NCBI GenBank assembly: GCA_018710985.1
Contig: DVIV01000059.1
Span: 1 to 64,000, forward strand
Direction of reading: 5' to 3'
Source of the DNA: Candidatus Limiplasma pullicola
GTDB lineage: Bacteria > Bacillota > Clostridia > Christensenellales > Aristaeellaceae
DNA: 64,000 bases
This document shows, piece after piece, positions 58,208 through 64,000 of the stretch. Under the pieces are notes generated by a model, which had not been told where the DNA came from, did not search any database, and saw nothing but the letters and a program-made list of their open reading frames with translations. Positions within the stretch are counted from its first letter, which is position 1. Each line of letters opens with the position of its first letter. A program made the position numbers and the translations under genes.

Positions 58208-59029
58208 ATGAACCGCTATTTTACCATCAGCAAGTTTGCCAGGCTTCGCGGAATCGACATCAATTCCCTGCGCTACTACGAGCGGCTCGGCATCCTTATA
58301 CCCGCGTATACCGATCCGCATACCAGGTACCGCTACTATACCGCCGAGCAGCTTTCGATTCTGGATATGATTCTTTTGTGCATCAATCTGGGCGTGCCGC
58401 TCAAGGAGCTGAAGGCATACTTTGATGAGAGCGGACGTTTTCAGAACCGGGCCCTCTTTGAGGAGGGCAAGCGGCGCACGCAGGAAAAAATCCGCGAATT
58501 GCAGGGCAGCCTGCGCAGCATCGAACATACGCTGACGTTTTTGGAGGACACGGGCCGCTATACGCAGAAAAACGCGCCCTACTGCCGCCCCATTCCGCAC
58601 CGGCGGCTGGTGACGGCGCCGTACAGGGGCGGCCTGAGCGATATCAACGCGATGGAGACGGCCTTTGCCTCGCTCAATACGTACGCGAGGGAACGTCAGC
58701 TCTACCCCGTGCTGCCCATGGGCATACTTAACCGCTTTACCGGCGGGCGCTTTTTGCGCGCCGTGTACTGGGAAATCTCCGAGCCGCTCAGCGCAGACGA
58801 GCGCATCGTGGAGCTTCCCAAGGGGTCGTACCGGTGTGTGCAGGCGGACTGGCAGCCGGGGGAGGACATGGAGGTGCTGCTGCACCGGTATTTTGACCTG
58901 TGCGAGGGGGATGCGGTGCTTGTTTCCAATCTGGGGCAAAGCCGGCTGGAGCCTGAAACGCGCACCTTTGAATTACAGCTGCTTGTCGGCGCGGCGGCCG
59001 GCGCGCGTCAGCCGTACGCCGGCCTGTAA
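58208..59029 (+). CDS. MerR-family regulator (BltR/BmrR-like) of the MATE fusion
   Basis: 273 residues: HTH (1-72, FTISKFARLRGIDINSLRYY, then RYRYYTAEQL), a coiled-coil helix (about 82-120) and a GyrI-like effector domain (about 128-273). No metal-binding cysteines, pointing to a drug or metabolite ligand. The ATG follows AGGAGG by six bases and the operator by 16. Divergent transcription from the MATE fusion is the classical arrangement for a MerR regulator and its pump. Confidence 0.9.
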   Translation: MNRYFTISKFARLRGIDINSLRYYERLGILIPAYTDPHTRYRYYTAEQLSILDMILLCINLGVPLKELKAYFDESGRFQNRALFEEGKRRTQEKIRELQGSLRSIEHTLTFLEDTGRYTQKNAPYCRPIPHRRLVTAPYRGGLSDINAMETAFASLNTYARERQLYPVLPMGILNRFTGGRFLRAVYWEISEPLSADERIVELPKGSYRCVQADWQPGEDMEVLLHRYFDLCEGDAVLVSNLGQSRLEPETRTFELQLLVGAAAGARQPYAGL

Positions 59030-59109
59030 CACTTGCGCGCCGGGCAGGAATCCGGCGCGGCGGCGACGAATTTTCCTATGATACCAACATCAGAAGGAGC
59101 GCTTGGCGG

Positions 59110-61017
59110 ATGAAATGCCCGAATTGCGGAAAATGGAATCAGGCCAGCCTGCCGCACTGCATCTATTGCGGACAGGAATTGCCCAACGACGCCTATGGCC
59201 CGGAAGGCGTGCCGGCCTGGCAGCTGGAGCTGGAGGACAAGGACCGCAAGAGCAGCTATGTGCGCGTAGATGAATCGGGTCAGGAAGAGACCACCAGCGA
59301 CCCGCGCGATACCCTTGCCAGCGAAATGGCGGATCTGAAGACGCGCAAGATCATGGGCGAGCAGAAGCAGCGCATGCTGCGTCAGGAGGCTGCGCGGCGC
59401 GGCATGGCGCCCTCCGGGCGTTCGGTGCGCACCACCAGCAACCGCGGCACCTTTTTTTCGGCCTATGACGACCCCGATACCGCGCTGCGCCCCGTGGCGC
59501 CGGAGCTGGTGGAGGAGGGCGACGTGGCCCCCGACGCCAAGCGCGTGATACCGGTCAAGTACCGCACCACCTATTCATCCGCTCAGCCGGAGGATGAGGT
59601 GTACGGCTACGGCAATACGCGCCGCATCGTCAACATTCAGCATCCCGATGAAAGCGAAACGGTGTACGACGGCTATCACGACACCAGCGCCTATTTGCCC
59701 TCGTTTGCCAATCAGGACGAGTACGAAAATTCCATGCGCCTCAAAAACGCCGCCCTCAGCCGCAAGCCGCGGCGCCACAGCGGCAGGCGCATTTTGCGCC
59801 TCGCGGTGCTGCTGGGCATGCTGGGCGTGGCGGGATGGCTGGCGGTGACCTTTCTGGTTCCCATGCTCACGGCGGATCAGAATGTGGATGAGCGCACCGC
59901 TGTGGTCATTCCCACCATCCGAGACGACATGGCGGCGCATACCGTGACCATTCCCGGCGAGGACGGCCAGCGCATCACCATCCGGGAGCTGCGCACCTCC
60001 GCCATCGTGACCGGCGGCTTCGCCACCTTCGACATCCTGGACCATATCTGGTATGACAACTACGAGGATTACCTCCAGGACACCATGACCGTGACCCTCA
60101 CGCCGTATGTCATCACCGATTCGGGAAAGCAGCAGCCGTTGGAGCCCATCCATTACGAAATCGACATTCCGCTTTCGCCCATCGAGCTCAGCACACCCGA
60201 CAGCCCCTATCAGGTGGTGAGCACGGCCCTGTACAACATCGTCTTTTACGTGCGTGAGGGCAGCACCGTCACCATCAACGGCGAGGATTACAGCGACCTG
60301 GTCAACACCGAGGGCGGCAAGGTCAGCTACAATGCCACCGTGCAGCCCATCGGCGAAAACAATTTTGAAATCCGCGTGCGCAGCCAGTATTGCCGCGAAA
60401 ATACCCTCACCGTCACCCTCTACCGCGAAAAGCAGGAGATTCCGCTGGATCTGGCCAGCGATATCGGCAGCACCAACGACGACGGCTTTATGACCGTGCG
60501 CGGCACCACCCTGCCCGGCGCGGTGGTCAAGGTGCTCTCGCCCTATACGGACCTGGATATCACCGACACGGCCGTGAACGGGTCGTTCAGCTTCGTGGCC
60601 ACGTTTGACAAAATCGGCGTGAACACCATTGTGATCACAGCGGATTATCCCGGCAAGGCGACCACCCGCGTGGAGCATAACGTCACCTATGTGCCCAACG
60701 TCGATATCTACTCACGAAAGGCGTGGAGCATGAAGGACATGTATACCAACTACATGGACAATCTCAGCACCCGCGTGGCCAACCAGCAGATCTATATCTG
60801 CCAGAAGGCTATCGTGACCTCCATCGAAACCACCAAGCCGCAGCGCGCCTTCGTGAACGTCGGCACGGAGGAATCGCCCATGCTGGTGTATGTGGAAAAC
60901 GGCTCGCGGACTACCTGGGAAGTGGGCAAGTGCTACGATCTCTATGGCGACGCCTATGGCATGTACGACAGCAAGCCATGGCTGATTGTGCGCTACACCT
61001 ACGAAAAGGACCCGTGA
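59110..61017 (+). CDS. Zinc-ribbon membrane protein with extracytoplasmic Ig-like and OB-like domains
   Basis: 635 residues, unknown function. An N-terminal zinc ribbon (CPNCGKWNQASLPHCIYCG, two CxxC pairs), a long charged cytoplasmic region (about 25-220), one membrane helix (about 232-255) and an outside part with a domain at 270-380, Ig-like modules (about 385-535) and a C-terminal OB-like domain (about 545-635) introduced by WSMKDMYTNYM. The closing architecture parallels the exported protein at 19718-21244. The combination of cytoplasmic zinc ribbon and extracytoplasmic beta domains hints at a sensor or scaffold. AGGAGC-type site; terminator follows. Confidence 0.78.
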   Translation: MKCPNCGKWNQASLPHCIYCGQELPNDAYGPEGVPAWQLELEDKDRKSSYVRVDESGQEETTSDPRDTLASEMADLKTRKIMGEQKQRMLRQEAARRGMAPSGRSVRTTSNRGTFFSAYDDPDTALRPVAPELVEEGDVAPDAKRVIPVKYRTTYSSAQPEDEVYGYGNTRRIVNIQHPDESETVYDGYHDTSAYLPSFANQDEYENSMRLKNAALSRKPRRHSGRRILRLAVLLGMLGVAGWLAVTFLVPMLTADQNVDERTAVVIPTIRDDMAAHTVTIPGEDGQRITIRELRTSAIVTGGFATFDILDHIWYDNYEDYLQDTMTVTLTPYVITDSGKQQPLEPIHYEIDIPLSPIELSTPDSPYQVVSTALYNIVFYVREGSTVTINGEDYSDLVNTEGGKVSYNATVQPIGENNFEIRVRSQYCRENTLTVTLYREKQEIPLDLASDIGSTNDDGFMTVRGTTLPGAVVKVLSPYTDLDITDTAVNGSFSFVATFDKIGVNTIVITADYPGKATTRVEHNVTYVPNVDIYSRKAWSMKDMYTNYMDNLSTRVANQQIYICQKAIVTSIETTKPQRAFVNVGTEESPMLVYVENGSRTTWEVGKCYDLYGDAYGMYDSKPWLIVRYTYEKDP

Positions 61018-61032
61018 CCCCAAAACGCAAAG

Positions 61033-61072
61033 GGGGCCGCCCGGCATCGCGCCCGGACGGCCCCGGTTTTTT
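61033..61072. terminator. Bidirectional terminator between convergent genes
   Basis: GGGGCCG and CCGG pair with CCGG and CGGCCCC, followed by TTTTTT on the plus strand; the minus-strand exit CTTTGCGTTTT is also T-rich. It serves the zinc-ribbon gene and, weakly, the Ca2+-ATPase gene. Confidence 0.8.
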
Positions 61073-63720
61073 CAGGAACGCTTTGTGCGGCTTTCGCCCG
61101 TCAGCCCAAGGGCCTTGAGCATCTCCACGATGGGCAGCGGCATCAGGCTGAGCAGCGCCACCAGGCCCCATTGCGCCGGGGTGAGGGTGGCAATATGGAA
61201 CAGCCCCTGCAAAAACGGCACCAGCAGCACGCACAGCTGCAGCCCGACGCCGCACAGGAAGGCGGGAATCAGCCAGCGGTTCATCTTGCCGCGCAGGAAG
61301 GCCGAATGCGTATTGCTGCGCACGTTGAAGGCGTGCACAAGCTGCGAGAAGGCCAGCACCGCAAAGGCCATGGTATGTCCCGTTTCCGGGCTGACGCGCG
61401 CGCCGGCCAGATACGCCGTGAGCGAAAGCCCGGCGATCATCAGCCCCTGATAGGCCACGCGAAACAGAAGCGGACGGGTGAAGATGGGCAGGCGGGGGTC
61501 GCGCGGGGGGCAGTCCATCACATCGGGCTCGGCGGGCTCCATGCCCAGCGCCAGCGCCGGCAGGGAGTCCGTGATGAGGTTCACCCACAGGATGTGGATG
61601 GGCAGAAGCGGCGATCCCAGGTTGAGAACCGTGGCCACGAAGATCAGCAGCACCTCGCCCAGATTGGAGCTGAGGAGAAACTGGATGGCCTTGAGAATGT
61701 TCATGTACACGATGCGGCCCTGGGCCACCGCGCCCACGATGGTGGCGAAGTTGTCATCGGTGAGGATCATGGCGGCGGCTTCCTTGCTGACCTCGGTGCC
61801 GGTCCGGCCCATGGCCACGCCGATGTCCGCCCGCTTGAGCGCGGGCGCGTCGTTCACGCCGTCGCCCGTCATGGCGACCACATCGCCCCAGCTTTGCCAG
61901 GCCTTGACGATGCGAACCTTGTGCTCCGGCGATACGCGAGCGTAAACGGCGATGTCGCGCACCTCCTCGCGCAGGCGCTCATCGTCCATGCGGTCCAGGT
62001 CCTGCCCTGTGAGGACACGGTCCTGCTTTTCCAGAATGCCCAGATCGCGCGCAATGGCGCTGGCGGTGAGCCGGTGGTCGCCGGTGATCATCACGGGCTT
62101 GATGCCGGCACGGCGGCAGCGCGCCACGGCTTCCCGCGCTGAGGGGCGGGGCGGGTCGATCATGCCGGCCATGCCCAGGAAGGTCAGGCTGCTTTCATAG
62201 GCGGCGCGGTCGCCGGGCGCGGCCAGCGAGGTCGTTTCGCCCGTGGCGAAGGCCAGCACCCGCAGGGCGTTTGAAGCCATGTCGGCGGCCGATGCCTGAA
62301 TCCGCTCGCGGTCCTCATCCGTAAGGGCGCGCATGGTGTCGCCCTCCCGGATGTCCGTGCACAGGGAGAGCACCTCGTCCAGCCCGCCCTTGACGTAGAT
62401 GACATAGCGGCCTTCCGCCAGGCGGTGTACGGTGGCCATGCGCTTAACCTCGCTGTCAAAGGGCAGCTCATCCACGCGCGGCATGGCTGTTTGGGCAGCG
62501 GGTCCGTCAAAGCCCCAGCGGCTGGCACAGGCCAGCAGCGCCGTTTCCGTGGGGTCGCCCGCAAGCACGGTTTCGCCCTGCTCGTTTCGGGTGGGCGCGG
62601 CGTCGTTGCACAGCCCCATGGCGCTCATGAGCGGTTCGGAAGGGGGCTGCGCCGCAGCGTCCCTGACGGCGAAGGGTTCGCACAGGGCCGTGACCGTCAT
62701 GCGGTTCATGGTCAGGGTGCCCGTCTTGTCTGAGCAGATCACCGTGGCGCTACCCAGGGCTTCCACGGCCGGCAGGCGTCGGATGATGGCGTTTTGCGAG
62801 ATCATCTGCTGCACGCCGATCGCCAGCACGATGGTTACGATGGCCAGCAGCCCTTCGGGAATGGCCGCTACGGCCAGGCTGATGGCCGTCATGAACATCT
62901 CGCCCACGTCGTTTCCGTAAGCCACGCCCGCCACAAAGACCAGCGCGCATACGCCGATGCACAGCAGCGCCAGCTTTTTGCCCAGGTCGGCCATGCGGCG
63001 CTGCAGCGGCGTTTCCACGCCCTCCTCGCCGCCCAGCATGCCCGCGATGGCACCCAGCTGCGTGTCCATGCCCGTGGCTACGACGATCCCCTCGCCGCGT
63101 CCGTAGGTGACCAGGCTACCGGAGAAGGCCAGGTTCGTCCGGTCGCCCAAAGGCAGCTCGCCTTCGCTCAAGAGGGTTTCAGCTCGCTTTTCCACCGGTT
63201 CGCTTTCACCGGTCAGGGCGCTTTCATCCGCGCGCAGCCCCGCCGATACCGTAAGCCGCAGGTCGGCGGACACATAATCGCCCGCCTCCAGCAGCACCAC
63301 GTCGCCGGGTACCAAGTCCGCCGCGGGCACGGAGACAATCGTGCCCCCGCGGCGCACCTTCGCGTGGGGAGAGGACAGCTTTTTCAGCGCCTCCAGCGAT
63401 TTTTCGGCACGGTTTTCCTGAATCACGCCCAGCAGGGCGTTGAGCAGCACCACCAGCAGAATGATCCCCGCGTCTACCCATTCACCCAGCAGCACGCCGG
63501 AAATCAGCGCCGCGGCCAGAAGCACCCATACCATCACGTCCTTGAACTGCGCCAGATACATCTGCCAGAGGGTGCGCTTCTTTCCCTGTTTCAATGCGTT
63601 GGGACCGTGCTTTTCCAGCCTCGCGGCGGCCTCGGCGGCGGTCAGCCCCAAGGCGGCGTCGCTGCCCAGCGCCCGCGCGGTTTCCTCCACGCTTTTCCTG
63701 TACCATTCCAAAACTTCCAC
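61072..63720 (-). CDS. P2A-type calcium-transporting ATPase
   Basis: About 882 residues, the size of bacterial Ca2+-ATPases (SERCA-like, e.g. YloB/LMCA1). N-terminal cation ATPase domain (GLTAAEAAARLEKHGPNALK), ion-binding helix PEGLLAIVTIVLA, phosphorylation site CSDKTGTLTMNRM near residue 325, hinge MTGDGVNDAPALKRADIGVA and a six-helix C-terminal cation ATPase region. It exports Ca2+ (possibly Mn2+) in exchange for protons. The start is uncertain: GTG at 63720 or TTG at 63711 both follow AAAGGA closely; the longer frame upstream has no site and crosses the probable promoter. Confidence 0.9.
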   Translation of the reverse strand: MEVLEWYRKSVEETARALGSDAALGLTAAEAAARLEKHGPNALKQGKKRTLWQMYLAQFKDVMVWVLLAAALISGVLLGEWVDAGIILLVVLLNALLGVIQENRAEKSLEALKKLSSPHAKVRRGGTIVSVPAADLVPGDVVLLEAGDYVSADLRLTVSAGLRADESALTGESEPVEKRAETLLSEGELPLGDRTNLAFSGSLVTYGRGEGIVVATGMDTQLGAIAGMLGGEEGVETPLQRRMADLGKKLALLCIGVCALVFVAGVAYGNDVGEMFMTAISLAVAAIPEGLLAIVTIVLAIGVQQMISQNAIIRRLPAVEALGSATVICSDKTGTLTMNRMTVTALCEPFAVRDAAAQPPSEPLMSAMGLCNDAAPTRNEQGETVLAGDPTETALLACASRWGFDGPAAQTAMPRVDELPFDSEVKRMATVHRLAEGRYVIYVKGGLDEVLSLCTDIREGDTMRALTDEDRERIQASAADMASNALRVLAFATGETTSLAAPGDRAAYESSLTFLGMAGMIDPPRPSAREAVARCRRAGIKPVMITGDHRLTASAIARDLGILEKQDRVLTGQDLDRMDDERLREEVRDIAVYARVSPEHKVRIVKAWQSWGDVVAMTGDGVNDAPALKRADIGVAMGRTGTEVSKEAAAMILTDDNFATIVGAVAQGRIVYMNILKAIQFLLSSNLGEVLLIFVATVLNLGSPLLPIHILWVNLITDSLPALALGMEPAEPDVMDCPPRDPRLPIFTRPLLFRVAYQGLMIAGLSLTAYLAGARVSPETGHTMAFAVLAFSQLVHAFNVRSNTHSAFLRGKMNRWLIPAFLCGVGLQLCVLLVPFLQGLFHIATLTPAQWGLVALLSLMPLPIVEMLKALGLTGESRTKRS

Positions 63721-63842
63721 TTCCTTTCGGGGACGGGACCGCTTCGGTTCCCTCGTCCTGTACGAACCATAGCATAAAAAAGCGGAAAGAGAACCTGTTT
63801 TCGCTTCAATCATGCCCATGCGCCAGTCCAAACATACAATTC

Positions 63843-63864
63843 CGCGTTTGACCGGCCAAACGCG
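63843..63864. repeat. Inverted repeat in the divergent region before the partial regulator gene
   Basis: CGCGTTTG-ACCGGC-CAAACGCG, perfect 8-bp arms, between the Ca2+-ATPase start and the gene beginning at 63976. Possible operator. The rest of 63721-63975 shows no gene. Confidence 0.55.
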
Positions 63865-63975
63865 CGAATCGTGGAAAGAAAGACTCTGCGTTTCATGGAT
63901 TTTACGAAACTCTACGCTTCGTGGGTGGCTTAGCTGGGACTCAGGGTGTACCATAGCGATGAAAGGAGGAGGCCC

Positions 63976-64000
63976 ATGGACCAGATCCGCATCGGCAGAT
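63976..64000 (+). CDS. 5' end of a gene, probably an XRE-type transcriptional regulator (partial)
   Basis: ATG preceded by AAGGAGGAGG; only MDQIRIGR is inside the window. This opening is common in clostridial Cro/CI-type helix-turn-helix regulators (usually MxQIxIGKFI), but eight residues are too few to be sure. Confidence 0.45.

Noticed and set aside
63721-63975. Manganese (yybP-ykoY) or other cation riboswitch before the Ca2+-type ATPase
   Set aside because: The likely leader is under 60 bases and none of the conserved loops were seen.
1-64000. tRNA, rRNA, insertion sequences, integrases, prophage or restriction-modification genes
   Set aside because: I looked for characteristic motifs (cloverleaf with TTCGAATC-type arms, DDE transposases, recombinases, phage structural proteins) and found nothing I could support.

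Overview
The window is high-G+C DNA from a spore-forming member of the Bacillota, most likely an anaerobic gut-type Clostridia (Eubacteriales in the broad sense). The call rests on stage II sporulation genes (spoIID, a spoIIQ-type gene, spoIIR), a sporulation-type polysaccharide deacetylase, strong AGGAGG ribosome sites, sigma-A promoters (TTGACA-N17-TATAAT type), a GlgC/GlgD pair and a split Cd/Zn ATPase with a CadC-like repressor. I could not narrow the genus. No rRNA, tRNA, CRISPR array, insertion sequence or prophage was seen. Nearly all of the window is ordinary chromosome; the clearest foreign piece is an AT-rich chloramphenicol acetyltransferase-like gene at 39665-40300.

Layout. 1-5.5 kb: D,D-carboxypeptidase (-), then spoIID, spoIIQ-like and glmS (+), i.e. 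cell wall and forespore engulfment. 5.5-13.3 kb: one 2601-codon cyclic beta-glucan synthase-like gene (-). 13.4-19.4 kb: gltB-gltD glutamate synthase (-), with a terminator-shaped hairpin starting at the predicted +1. 19.7-24.2 kb: secreted Ig/OB-like protein, thioredoxin reductase-like flavoprotein lacking usual NADPH motifs, and two more secreted proteins (+). 24.4-27.1 kb: YgiQ radical SAM protein and spoIIR (-). 27.2-32.2 kb: YugP-type metallopeptidase, nuclease-helicase fusion, TraB/GumN lipoprotein and a cysteine-rich repeat protein behind a sigma-K-like promoter (+).

32.2-40.3 kb: a frameshifted small secreted protein, a three-gene metal efflux operon (ArsR repressor, stand-alone HMA chaperone, P1B ATPase) with an operator over its start site, HAD phosphatase, iron-sulfur flavoprotein, C45 acyltransferase-like hydrolase, uracil permease and the CAT-like gene. 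40.5-46.4 kb: glgB-glgC-glgD-glgA glycogen operon (-). 46.8-48.4 kb: deacetylase plus a double-OB SSB-like gene behind a sigma-E-like promoter. 48.5-52.3 kb: D-hydroxyacid dehydrogenase, YhfW-like FAD/Rieske protein and rarA. 52.5-55.2 kb: MerR regulator and an exported FMN/FAD reductase with a MerR-type promoter. 55.4-64.0 kb: rplS, an acidic orphan, a MATE transporter fused to a cytidylate-kinase-like domain with a divergent MerR regulator and textbook MerR operator, a zinc-ribbon/Ig/OB membrane protein, a Ca2+-type P-ATPase and the first codons of an XRE-like regulator.

Two themes stand out. First, five sporulation-linked genes have recognisable compartment-specific promoter candidates (sigma-F-like for spoIIQ and spoIIR, sigma-E-like for spoIID and the deacetylase, sigma-K-like for the cysteine-rich protein); in four of them the -10 element lies almost on top of the Shine-Dalgarno sequence. 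Second, both MerR regulators sit beside promoters with the long 19-bp spacer that MerR proteins act on, pairing one with a multidrug-type pump fusion and the other with an exported flavin reductase.
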